Positions 1 through 7,164 of a stretch of 12,114 bases of DNA are shown piece by piece. Made by a program: the position numbers and the translations under genes. The stretch lies in the NCBI GenBank assembly GCA_031178565.1, contig JAPSIU010000057.1, positions 1 to 12,114 on the forward strand. Reading direction: 5' to 3'. The first letter of the stretch is position 1. Each line of letters begins with the position of its first letter. Under the pieces are notes generated by a model. The model saw only the letters and a list, made by a program, of their open reading frames with translations, was not told the origin of the DNA and searched no databases. This DNA is from Leucobacter sp. (GTDB lineage Bacteria > Actinomycetota > Actinomycetes > Actinomycetales > Microbacteriaceae).

Positions 1-30
1 CGCGGGGCCGACGATCCGGCCGGCCCCGCG
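1..30 (-). terminator. Strong GC hairpin, possible operon terminator
   Basis: Bases 1-10 (cgcggggccg) and 21-30 are exact reverse complements: a 10-bp perfect stem with a 10-nt loop. It lies 3' of rsmB on the minus strand, about 125 nt past the stop. It would fit an intrinsic terminator of the metK-priA-fmt-rsmB transcript. Any U-tract would fall outside the window, and the stem could extend beyond base 1, so termination is inferred rather than seen. Confidence 0.5.
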
Positions 31-91
31 GAGTTCGGAGGTCATGTGGACAGGGTAGATCGCACCCCCGACATCGCACCAGGGGTCGCGC

Positions 92-159
92 CGATTCGGC
101 GTCCTCCGGTTCAGCGTCCTCCGGTTCAGCGTCCTCCGACTCGGCGTCCTCCGATTCAG
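92..159. repeat. 15-bp tandem repeat at the rsmB 3' end
   Basis: Four 15-bp units occupy 97-111, 112-126, 127-141 and 142-156 (first unit cggcgtcctccggtt). Partial matches lie on both sides (92-96 and 157-159). Units differ only at three positions. On the minus strand the array overlaps the rsmB stop (TGA at 156-158). In the frame whose codons end at 160-158, it would encode an acidic pentapeptide repeat, Ala-Glu-(Ser/Pro)-Glu-Asp. In the rsmB C-terminal frame it contains TGA codons. Confidence 0.9.
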
Positions 160-1641
160 CCGTCTCGCTGCACGAGCGCGACGAACATCGCGTCCGTGCC
201 GTGCCGGTGCGGCCACAGCTGCGCGCTGAGCGCGTCGCCCGCGAGGTCGAGCGGTTCCCGCGCGACCTCGCGCAGCACCTCGCGGACATCGAGTTCCGTG
301 AGTTCCGGATGTCGTTTCAACAACCGGTCCACCGTCACGCGGGTCTCCGCCAGGTGCGGCGAGCAGGTGACGTAGGCGAGGAGCCAGGTGCCTCGCGGCG
401 GAGTCGATCAGCTGCCCCTGCAACGCAGTCAGCTCGGGAAGGTCGCTCGGGCGTTTGCGCCAGCGGGCTTCGGGACGGCGCCGCAGCGCGCCGAGGCCCG
501 AGCACGGGGCGTCCACGAGGATCCGGTCGTAGGCCGCGCCGTCGACCCCGTACGCGTCGGCGTCGCGGCCGTCGTGGGTCACGATCTCCACGGCGTCGCC
601 GACCGCGGACACGGAGCTTCTCACGAGCTCGGCGCGGTGCCGCGACACCTCGTTGGCCCGCACCGTCGCCCCTCCGATGAGCGCCTCCGCCCCGAGCACG
701 GCGGTCTTCCCCCCGGGGCCCGCGCACAGATCGAGCCATCGCTCACCGGATCGCACGGGACGGACCCGGGTCAGCGCGAGGGCCGCGAGCTGGGATCCCT
801 GGTCCTGCACCCGCGCGGAACCGCGCGGAACCCCGAGCGCCTCGATCGCGCGCACGGGGTCTCCGCCGGAGAGTCGGAGCCCGATCGGCGAGGGACCGTC
901 GGCCACGATACCGGCCTCGGCGCCGCGGTCCTCCGCAACGGCGGGATCGATCCCGATTGCCGGCAGCAGGGCGAGACTCACTCGCGGCGATACGTTGTCG
1001 GCTTCCAGCAGTGCGGCGAGTTCGTGCTCGCGCCCCTCCGCGCGCAACGCGTCCCGCAGTGCGCGGAGCACCCAGGACGGATGCGAACTGCGCGCGGCGA
1101 GCGCCTCGTCGGGATTCGCCGCCTCGGCCTCGATCCTGGCGTCCCACTCCTCGTCCGTCGATCGGCCGATCGTTCGCAGCACCCCGTTCACGAAGCCGGC
1201 GGCGGCCTGATTCGCGACTCGACGCTGGAGCTCGACGCTCTCGTTCACCGCGGCGTGCGCCGCCGTGCGCATGCCGAGCAGCTGGTGCACACCGAGCCGC
1301 AGCACATTTCTCGTGCGCGGGTCGACGCTCGAGATGTCCCGATCCGCGGCGAGCTCGATGATGCGGTCGTCCCGGCCCCTGCCGCGCAGTGCTCCCGCCG
1401 CGAGCTCGGTCGCGAGCCCGGCGTCCCGGCTGTCGAGGCCCGCCTCCCGGATCCGAGCCGGCAGCGCGAGGTTGGCGTAGGCGTCGCGCTCCTCCACGTC
1501 GCGGAGCACATCGTAGGCGACGAGTCTCGCGGGAGAGATCGGTCCGCTCCGTCGAGCGTCCCGGCCGCCGCGGCGCTCGCGTTCCCCACGGCCATTCCGG
1601 GCCATCGCACCTTCCTGGCCCATCGCACCACCCCGGTTCAT
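156..1641 (-). pseudogene. rsmB: RsmB, 16S rRNA m5C967 methyltransferase, frameshifted
   Basis: RsmB/Fmu transfers methyl from SAM to C967 of 16S rRNA (E. coli numbering). The frame starting at 1641 (ATG overlapping the fmt stop as ATGA) reads openly to about 391, some 417 codons. It gives an N-terminal NusB-like domain and then the methyltransferase domain, with DLCAGPGGKT at residues 304-313 and DAPCSGLG with Cys380. The rest of the family motif, YVTCSPHLAETR, and the C-terminus (LWPHRHGTD) continue in another frame from 389 to the TGA at 156-158. That second frame has a TGA at 408-410, so one intact frame cannot cover both parts. The catalytic Thr-Cys-Ser lies after the shift, so a truncated product should be inactive. 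The loop before YVTC is also about 4-6 residues short, suggesting a small deletion. Alternative in-frame ATGs lie at 1623 and 1605. The first frame has no stop before the window edge. Family assignment is secure; real mutation versus sequencing error is open. Confidence 0.88.
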
Positions 1642-1656
1642 CGCACCACCGCTTCC
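1603..1656. repeat. 18-bp tandem repeat carrying the rsmB start codons
   Basis: Three 18-bp units (1603-1620, 1621-1638, 1639-1656) each begin with catcgcacc, and their second halves diverge. On the minus strand each unit supplies ggtgcgATG. This places three in-frame ATGs (1641, 1623, 1605) six codons apart at the rsmB N-terminus. The outermost unit lies inside the end of fmt. The same 9-mer occurs once more at 72-80, beyond the other end of rsmB. Confidence 0.85.
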
Positions 1657-2582
1657 CCGCCGCGGCCCCGCAGCCACGCCGATCCGTCCATCGCCGATTT
1701 CCCCGCGGGCTGCACGCGGACGAGCTCGAGCGCGCCGTCGGGCAGTTGCAGGAGCGCGGACCCTCCGAGCATCCGAACGGCGCCCGGCGCCCGGCTCGAG
1801 TCGTCGGCGGACTCCGCGTCGGACAGGACGCCGGGATCGGCCGCGCGCAGCTCGTGCAGCTTGAGCGGCTGATCCTCGTGCATCACGAACGCTCCGGGTT
1901 CGGGTGTGACCCCCGCCCAGTGCGCGAGGACGCGTGACACCGGCTGGGAGAGGTCGAGCCGCCCGTCCTCGCGGGAGAGCTTGTGCGCGTACGTGGCCAC
2001 GCCCTCCTGCGCCTCGCCCATCAGCGAGCCGTCGGCGAGTCCGTCGACGGCTCGGAGGAGCGCGTCCGTGCCGAACTCGGCGAGCGCGGCGAGCGCGCGA
2101 CCTGCCGGGGTCCCGGGCGGGAAGTCCCTCGCGGCTCGCGTCAGCACCTCTCCCGCGTCGAGCGCCTCGACCAGCCGGAACACGCTGACGCCGAGGCGCT
2201 GCTCGCCCGCCTGGAGCGCGCGCTGCACGGGGGCGGCTCCGCGCCAGCGCGGCAGATCCGAGAAGTGCAGGTTGATCCAGCCCTTCGCAGGAAGGCTCAG
2301 CAGCGGCTCCCGCAGCAGCCCCCCGTATGCCACGATCACACCGAGTTCGGCATCGCGATCCCGCACCCACTCCTCCGCCACCCCGTCCAGACGATTCGCC
2401 TTCAGCAGCGGGATCCCGTGCTCCTCGGCGACGGAGGCGACCGGCGACGCGGTGAGCACGCGTCTGCGTCCCCGCGGCGCATCCTCGCGGGTGATGACCC
2501 CGACGACGTCGTGTCCCGCAGCGACGACGGCGCGCAGGCTCGGCACGGCGAACTCGGGTGTTCCGGCAAAGACGATCCGCAT
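1638..2582 (-). CDS. fmt: Methionyl-tRNA formyltransferase
   Basis: Cytosolic enzyme that formylates Met-tRNA(fMet) using 10-formyl-tetrahydrofolate, for translation initiation. The 314-residue length is normal for the family. The N-terminus MRIVFAGTPEFAVP is the classic opening of the Rossmann-like domain. The catalytic centre is visible: Asn104 and His106 in INLHFS, then PRWRGAAPVQ (111-120), and Asp142 in LDAGEVL. The C-terminal part (about 205-314) corresponds to the tRNA-binding OB-like domain. The gene follows priA by 64 nt and overlaps rsmB by 4 nt (ATGA), so translational coupling to rsmB is likely. The start is preceded only by a G-run directly adjoining the ATG, a poor Shine-Dalgarno. 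Confidence 0.97.
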   Translation of the reverse strand: MRIVFAGTPEFAVPSLRAVVAAGHDVVGVITREDAPRGRRRVLTASPVASVAEEHGIPLLKANRLDGVAEEWVRDRDAELGVIVAYGGLLREPLLSLPAKGWINLHFSDLPRWRGAAPVQRALQAGEQRLGVSVFRLVEALDAGEVLTRAARDFPPGTPAGRALAALAEFGTDALLRAVDGLADGSLMGEAQEGVATYAHKLSREDGRLDLSQPVSRVLAHWAGVTPEPGAFVMHEDQPLKLHELRAADPGVLSDAESADDSSRAPGAVRMLGGSALLQLPDGALELVRVQPAGKSAMDGSAWLRGRGGEAVVR

Positions 2583-2646
2583 CCCCCCATTCTCGCACCC
2601 GCAGGGGATCCCGCCGACCGCTCCCGAGCGGGCCGCCCGGGAGACC

Positions 2647-4794
2647 CTAGCCGTCGAAGACCCCCCGATCGTCGAAGCGGAGACGCAGCGCCTCCGGACG
2701 CGCCCGGCCCGGCGCCCGCCCCCTGGTGCGGGAGGAGGATCCTGCGGCGTCCGCCACGAGCGCGCCGCGGAGCCGCTTCGCGACCTCGACGCCCTGCCCG
2801 TACTCGAATCGGACGATCGCTCGCACGAGGCCGGGAGGGGTCTTCGCGGCCCCGCCCGCCGGCAGCGGGGTCGGGCCGAGATGGTCGACTCCGGGGAGGC
2901 CCTCGATCGTCCGCAGCGCGCGGTCGACCTCGTCGGGGCCGCCGCTCACGCTCGCGACGCGGACCGCGGGCGGGTAGCGCAGGGCATGGCGATCCCGCAG
3001 CTCTCCGCGCAGCCACTCCTCCTCGCGCCCGGTGACGAAGGCGTGCACCACGGGCCCCCCTCCCGAAGCCATGAGGCAGCGCCCGTCGGGCGCGGCGAGG
3101 GCCGCCGCGTTCTCCCACCACCGCAGGCAGTCCTCGCTCGCTCGCAGCGTCTCGAGGCCGAGCAGGCGCTCGGCGTCGAGCAGGACCACGGCGCGATAGC
3201 CGCCGGCCGCGATGGGCTCCGCTCCGCGCGTCGCCACGACGAGCGCCGACCTCGCGTCGACGCGCTCACGCGGATGCTCGCCGTCGCTGAGCAGCACACG
3301 GCTGCCCTCGAACTGTCGCTCGAACTGCTCCACCGTGCGCCCGGATCCCATACCCCGCTCCTCGAGGCGCTGGCCGTCGCACGTGCCGCATCGCCACTCG
3401 CCCGCGTACTCGCCGCACCAGCGGCAGGATGCGCGACCGATCACGCGGAACCCGATCGGCCCCCCGCACGCGCGGCAGCGGGCGAGATCTCCGCAGTCGC
3501 CGCAGACCGCGATCGGCGCGTACCCGGGTGTCGCGACCTGGACGAGCACGGGCCCGCGCCGCAGCCCCTCGCGGATCGTGCGCGCGGCGAACTCCGGGAC
3601 CCGGCCCGCGAACGCGTCCGGCGCCAGCGCCGCGTCGGCGTGCACGATCCGGGTGCGGCGCGGCGGGTTCTGCTGAGCCCGCACGTACCCGAGGTCCGCG
3701 AGCCTCTGCACCTCCGCGCTGCGCGCGTGCGCCGCGAACAGCAGGCCGATCCGATCGATCCGATCGTCGGGCGCGCTCGCGGGTTCCTGTTCGCCCGCTT
3801 CATCGCGTTCGCCCGCGGACCCGAGCGCGGCCCGCACGAGGGCGGCATCTCGCGCGTGCGCATACGGGGAGAGCGGCTCGGCGAGCACGGGGTCGCCGTC
3901 GTCCCACACGAGGATGGCGCCCAGCCTGTGCGCCGGTGCGTACACGGCGGATCGGTTGCCGAGGATGATCCGCGGCCGCTCGTCGAGCGCTCGCAGGAAC
4001 CCCGCGTATCGCTCCGCGTTCGACTGGCGCGAGTCGACGCGGACGAGTTCGGCGGCGCCGAGCGCCGTGAGGGCGTCGCGGAGCTGGTCGAGATCGCGAT
4101 AGTCGGGAGCGACGAGGATCACGCTGCGGTCGCGGGCGTGAACCGAGAGCGCGACGCGGGCGAGCTGAGCCGCCCAGCCGCCGACCCACTCCCCCGTGTG
4201 CAGACGCTCCGGTCCGTGCGACGCGGTGTGCGCGAGCCGCGCGCCGGCGACCAGCTCGCCCGCGATCTCCCACTCGGAAGACGCCTCCGCCGACATGGCG
4301 TCCGCTAGCGAGCGCCGCTCCCGGTCCTCGCGCTCCTCGTTCTCGCGCCCGTCTGCCGCGGCGGCGAGATGCTGCTTCTCCACGCGGACCTGACGGGTGG
4401 GGATCGCGAGCCGGAGGATGTCTCCCGCGGATCCGCCGGCCCGGTCCGCGACGGCGCGGGCGAGTCGGTACACCTCCGGCGTCAGTACGGGGATCGGAGT
4501 GACGATGTCGGCGATCGGCGAGAGCTCGCCGCCGAACGTGCTCCGTTCGGCGAACTCGACGACGTAGCCGAAGCTCTTGCGATCCCGCGACCGGAACGGC
4601 ACGCGCACGCGCTGCCCGACCCGGAGCGATCCCGCGAGGTCCGCGGGCACGGCGTAGTCGAAGAGGTGATCGAGCTGCGGCAGCGACGAGTCGAGGAGCA
4701 CGCGCGCGACGGGGCCCGCGACCTCGGTGGTCTTCTCCTCGTCCGCCGAGCCCGCCTCCGGCCCGGACGTCGCGCCGACCTCGGGACCGCCCAT
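2647..4794 (-). CDS. priA: PriA-type primosomal protein N', probably helicase-dead
   Basis: PriA recognises stalled replication forks and reloads the replisome. Residues about 28-135 match the 3'-DNA-binding domain (LPQLDHLFDYAVP). Eight cysteines form four pairs in the two-zinc region: 431/434, 440/443, 457/460, 469/472. A YPP motif occurs in the C-terminal domain. The helicase core is degenerate: where a Walker A motif is expected there is TGEWVGGW (200-207) with no GKT/S, and the DEAH box is replaced by WDDGD (297-301). Loss of the ATPase motifs is known for actinobacterial PriA, so this fits a structural rather than motor role. A charged linker (about 139-175) is inserted. I chose the ATG at 4794, 5 nt after the metK stop (715 residues). 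An in-frame ATG at 4851 would overlap metK by 52 nt and add a non-conserved, Arg-rich extension. Confidence 0.93.
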   Translation of the reverse strand: MGGPEVGATSGPEAGSADEEKTTEVAGPVARVLLDSSLPQLDHLFDYAVPADLAGSLRVGQRVRVPFRSRDRKSFGYVVEFAERSTFGGELSPIADIVTPIPVLTPEVYRLARAVADRAGGSAGDILRLAIPTRQVRVEKQHLAAAADGRENEEREDRERRSLADAMSAEASSEWEIAGELVAGARLAHTASHGPERLHTGEWVGGWAAQLARVALSVHARDRSVILVAPDYRDLDQLRDALTALGAAELVRVDSRQSNAERYAGFLRALDERPRIILGNRSAVYAPAHRLGAILVWDDGDPVLAEPLSPYAHARDAALVRAALGSAGERDEAGEQEPASAPDDRIDRIGLLFAAHARSAEVQRLADLGYVRAQQNPPRRTRIVHADAALAPDAFAGRVPEFAARTIREGLRRGPVLVQVATPGYAPIAVCGDCGDLARCRACGGPIGFRVIGRASCRWCGEYAGEWRCGTCDGQRLEERGMGSGRTVEQFERQFEGSRVLLSDGEHPRERVDARSALVVATRGAEPIAAGGYRAVVLLDAERLLGLETLRASEDCLRWWENAAALAAPDGRCLMASGGGPVVHAFVTGREEEWLRGELRDRHALRYPPAVRVASVSGGPDEVDRALRTIEGLPGVDHLGPTPLPAGGAAKTPPGLVRAIVRFEYGQGVEVAKRLRGALVADAAGSSSRTRGRAPGRARPEALRLRFDDRGVFDG

Positions 4795-4799
4795 GCCCG

Positions 4800-5993
4800 T
4801 CAGGCCCCGGCGGCGGCCCGCAGCTCGGCGAGGCGCGGCGTGGCCTCCCACGCGAACTCCGGCAGCTCGCGCCCGAAGTGCCCGTAGGCGCTGGTCTTCG
4901 CGTAGATCGGACGCAGCAGGGCGAGGTCTCGGATGATCGCGAGCGGGCGCAGGTCGAAGACCTCCCGCACGGCGGCCTCGATGCGCTCGCGCGGAACCGA
5001 TTCGGTGCCGAACGTCTCCACGTACAGTCCTACGGGGTGGGCCCGGCCGATGGCGTACGCGACCTGGAGTTCAGCGCGCTTCGCGAGGCCGGCTCGCACC
5101 ACGTGCTTCGCGACCCAGCGCATCGCGTAGGCGGCGGAGCGGTCGACCTTCGACGGATCCTTGCCGCTGAAGGCGCCGCCCCCGTGCCGGCTCGATCCGC
5201 CGTAGGTGTCGATGATGATCTTGCGCCCCGTGAGGCCGGCGTCGCCCATCGGACCGCCGATCACGAAGGGCCCGGCCGGGTTGATGAAGAACTCGGCGTC
5301 GCGGCTCGCGAGATCCACGCGGTCGAGCACCGGGCGGATCACCTCGTTCGCCACCGCGTCCCGCAGCGCCTCCTGCGAGATGTCGGCGTGGTGCTGCGTG
5401 GAGACCACCACCGCCTCGATCGTCGCCGCGCGGTCTCCGTCGTAGCCGATCGTGACCTGGGTCTTACCGTCCGGGCGCAACTCGGGCAGAGCGCCGTTCT
5501 TGCGCACCTCGGTGAGGCGCTCCGCGAGCCGGTGCGCGATCCAGCTCGGCAGCGGGTGGAGCTCGGGTGTCTCGTCCGTCGCATAGCCGAACATGATGCC
5601 CTGGTCGCCCGCGCCCTGCCGACTCAGCTCGTCCTCCTCGTGCGCGCCGCTGCGCAGCTCGAGCGACGTGTCGACGCCGCTCGCGATCTCCGGCGACTGC
5701 TGTCCGATCGAGACGGACACGCCACAGGAGGCCGAGTCGAACCCCATGTCGGAACTCGTGTATCCGATCTCGCGCACCGTGTCGCGGACGATCTGCGGGA
5801 TCTCGACGTACCCGGTCGTGGACACCTCCCCCGCGACGTGCACGAGGCCGGTCGTCACGAGCGTCTCCACCGCGACGCGAGCACCGCGATCCTGCTCGAG
5901 CATGGCGTCGAGGATCGAGTCGGAGATGCGATCGCAGATCTTGTCTGGATGCCCCTCGGTCACGGACTCGGAGGTGAACTGGCGCAGCGACAC
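4800..5993 (-). CDS. metK: S-adenosylmethionine synthetase
   Basis: Makes S-adenosylmethionine from methionine and ATP in the cytosol, normally as a tetramer. The 397 residues match the usual length. Diagnostic motifs are all present: GHPDK (14-18), the hexapeptide region GAGDQGIMFGYA (127-138) and the P-loop-like GGGAFSGKDPSKVD (271-284). The start is GTG, chosen because MSLRQFTSESVTEGHPDK is the standard N-terminus and AGGAG lies 4 nt upstream. It is the first gene of the tight metK-priA-fmt-rsmB run. rpoZ lies 123 nt upstream, and the intervening DNA holds two hairpins. Its product is the cofactor consumed by RsmB in the same operon. Confidence 0.98.
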   Translation of the reverse strand: MSLRQFTSESVTEGHPDKICDRISDSILDAMLEQDRGARVAVETLVTTGLVHVAGEVSTTGYVEIPQIVRDTVREIGYTSSDMGFDSASCGVSVSIGQQSPEIASGVDTSLELRSGAHEEDELSRQGAGDQGIMFGYATDETPELHPLPSWIAHRLAERLTEVRKNGALPELRPDGKTQVTIGYDGDRAATIEAVVVSTQHHADISQEALRDAVANEVIRPVLDRVDLASRDAEFFINPAGPFVIGGPMGDAGLTGRKIIIDTYGGSSRHGGGAFSGKDPSKVDRSAAYAMRWVAKHVVRAGLAKRAELQVAYAIGRAHPVGLYVETFGTESVPRERIEAAVREVFDLRPLAIIRDLALLRPIYAKTSAYGHFGRELPEFAWEATPRLAELRAAAGA

Positions 5994-6044
5994 GTGGCTC
6001 CTGAAACGTTGAGGACGGATGTGGACGAGCCCGGAAACATCGAT

Positions 6045-6076
6045 GGCGTCGGACCCATCTCAGGGTATCCGACGCC
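6045..6076 (-). terminator. Long hairpin between rpoZ and metK
   Basis: An 8-bp perfect stem (6045-6052 ggcgtcgg with 6069-6076 ccgacgcc) continues, past a 2-nt bulge at 6067-6068, into a 4-bp stem (6053-6056 with 6063-6066) and a 6-nt loop. On the minus strand it is followed within a few bases by a short T-rich stretch (tgttt). It could terminate rpoZ transcription or act as a leader structure 51 nt before the metK start. No SAM-riboswitch architecture is evident. Confidence 0.5.
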
Positions 6077-6084
6077 ACCGACAA

Positions 6085-6100
6085 CGCTGCGATTGCAGCG
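6085..6100 (-). terminator. Short hairpin just after rpoZ
   Basis: cgctgc (6085-6090) and gcagcg (6095-6100) form a perfect 6-bp stem with a 4-nt loop. It lies 16 nt past the rpoZ stop and is followed on the minus strand by ttgt. It may be the first half of a two-hairpin terminator with 6045-6076. The short stem and weak T-run make this tentative. Confidence 0.35.
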
Positions 6101-6116
6101 GAAGGTTACGCGAGCG

Positions 6117-6371
6117 CTACTCCGGGCGCTTGGTCATCGTGAGCTTGCCCTCGACGACCTCGTGCAGCGCGATCGACAGCGGCTTGTCGTCGACGGAGGA
6201 GTCGACCAGCGGGCCGACGTTGTCGAAGAGATTGCCGTCGTGCAGGTCGGTGTAGTAGTCGTTGATCTGACGGGCGCGCTGCGAGGCGAAGATCACGAGA
6301 GCGTACTTCGAATCCACCTTCTCGAGCAGATCGTCGATGGGCGGGTCGATGATGCCGTTGACGTTGGCCAT
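6117..6371 (-). CDS. rpoZ: RNA polymerase omega subunit
   Basis: Omega helps fold the beta' subunit and assemble RNA polymerase. The 84-residue protein is a normal size. It carries the omega signature around residues 21-40: SKYALVIFASQRARQINDYY, with the RARQIN core that contacts beta'. The C-terminal part (PLSIALHEVVEGKL) is also typical. The start is supported by a strong GGAGGAG 7 nt upstream. In many actinobacteria rpoZ follows gmk and precedes coaBC and metK. Here the upstream gene is an unrelated hypothetical and no coaBC lies before metK. A TAAGAT -10-like box at 6399-6404 suggests its own promoter. Confidence 0.97.
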   Translation of the reverse strand: MANVNGIIDPPIDDLLEKVDSKYALVIFASQRARQINDYYTDLHDGNLFDNVGPLVDSSVDDKPLSIALHEVVEGKLTMTKRPE

Positions 6372-6398
6372 GAAAACACTCCTCCGGTTGACCTCACC

Positions 6399-6404
6399 AT
6401 CTTA
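6399..6404 (-). promoter_or_regulatory. Candidate -10 box for rpoZ
   Basis: On the minus strand this reads TAAGAT, matching TAnnnT, in the 60-nt gap between the hypothetical gene and rpoZ. Transcription would begin about 20 nt before the rpoZ ATG. No convincing TTGACA-like -35 is visible at 16-18 nt spacing, so the call rests on the -10 alone. Confidence 0.35.
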
Positions 6405-6431
6405 CACGCTCGCGCGCCTTCCGGCCCCGCC

Positions 6432-7091
6432 TCACCCCGGGAGCGAGCGCACCAGGACGTTCCCGCGGCTCGCGGTCAGGCGCGTCCAGGTGAGCGACCG
6501 CACCAGCCGCACCGATTCCTCTCCGCGCAGGAACCCCATCGTCTCCGCCGCGAACGCCGCCGCCGCCGGGAGCCCCGGCGCGATCTCGGCGCCCCACACC
6601 GACGCGCGCACCCGATGCACGACGGCCTCGCCGGGATCGGCGGGAAGCAGCGCGGCGACGCGCGCGATCCCCTCGGCCGCGACCGCCGCGAGGGACGCCG
6701 CGTCCACGACCCCCGCCGGCTCCCAGCCCGAGACCGGCGGCAACACCCCGGACCAGGCCACCATCGCCGTCGCGTCGGGAATCTCCAGCTCCCGGCCCCC
6801 GATCCCGAGCCGCGCGATCCTGTCGAGGAGCGCCCGGCCCTGCACCGTCGTGTCGACGGCCTCGACCGGAGGCTCCGCGAGCTCGAACGCCCGCATGACG
6901 AGCACCACGGGAACGGAGTCCGTGATCCCCCGCGGGGCCTGCGTGCATCCGTAGACGGCGAGCGTCGCGTCTCGCGTCACGAGGCGGGCCTCGCCCTGCC
7001 CGGAGCGCTCGAGCCGTTCGAGGAAGACGCGCAGGTCGTCGCGCGTCGCAGGGTCCGCAAGCGGTAACGTGGCAGCCATCGACTCCACCAT
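6432..7091 (-). CDS. Hypothetical protein, 219 aa (or 215 from inner ATG)
   Basis: I do not recognise a family. The frame has the strong GC3 bias of its neighbours and no rare-codon stretches, so it looks like a real gene. The protein appears soluble: no signal peptide, membrane segment or clear metal- or nucleotide-binding motif. It is rich in Ala, Val and Leu, with a single Cys (in VYGCTQ, near residue 49) and a Trp-containing C-terminal stretch (SLTWTRLTASRGN). Two starts are possible: ATG at 7091, or ATG at 7079. The second is preceded by ggag at short spacing and, 7 nt upstream, by a TATGGT -10-like hexamer (7087-7092), which would make a leaderless mRNA. It sits 60 nt upstream of rpoZ and is divergent from the thioesterase at 7165. 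The product is probably lineage-restricted; function unknown. Confidence 0.8.
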   Translation of the reverse strand: MVESMAATLPLADPATRDDLRVFLERLERSGQGEARLVTRDATLAVYGCTQAPRGITDSVPVVLVMRAFELAEPPVEAVDTTVQGRALLDRIARLGIGGRELEIPDATAMVAWSGVLPPVSGWEPAGVVDAASLAAVAAEGIARVAALLPADPGEAVVHRVRASVWGAEIAPGLPAAAAFAAETMGFLRGEESVRLVRSLTWTRLTASRGNVLVRSLPG

Positions 7092-7119
7092 AGCGGCTGC
7101 CCGGCGACCGCCCGCGTCC

Positions 7120-7125
7120 TAGACT
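7120..7125 (+). promoter_or_regulatory. Candidate -10 box for the TesB gene
   Basis: TAGACT matches TAnnnT and lies 39 nt before the ATG at 7165, giving a predicted leader of about 33 nt that contains the GGAGG ribosome-binding site. A good -35 is not visible. The 73-nt intergenic region is shared with the divergent hypothetical gene. Confidence 0.4.
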
Positions 7126-7164
7126 GGAGTCCGAATCAGCAACGGAGCCGCACCTGGAGGAAAC

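Noticed and set aside
388..1872. 494-codon plus-strand frame opposite rsmB
   Set aside because: It might be taken as the gene because rsmB is frameshifted, but the minus strand encodes all RsmB motifs and this frame encodes none.
1906..4308. 800-codon open frame on the plus strand
   Set aside because: It lies antisense to priA and fmt, which have clear family motifs. Long antisense frames are expected in GC-rich DNA, and its translation is Arg/Ala-rich with no domain.
5994..6116. SAM riboswitch upstream of metK
   Set aside because: Only simple hairpins are visible; there is no multi-helix junction or pseudoknot pattern of a known SAM riboswitch class.
4878..7067. 729-codon plus-strand frame across metK, rpoZ and the hypothetical gene
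   Set aside because: Antisense to well-supported genes and spans their intergenic regions; composition is that of a shadow frame.
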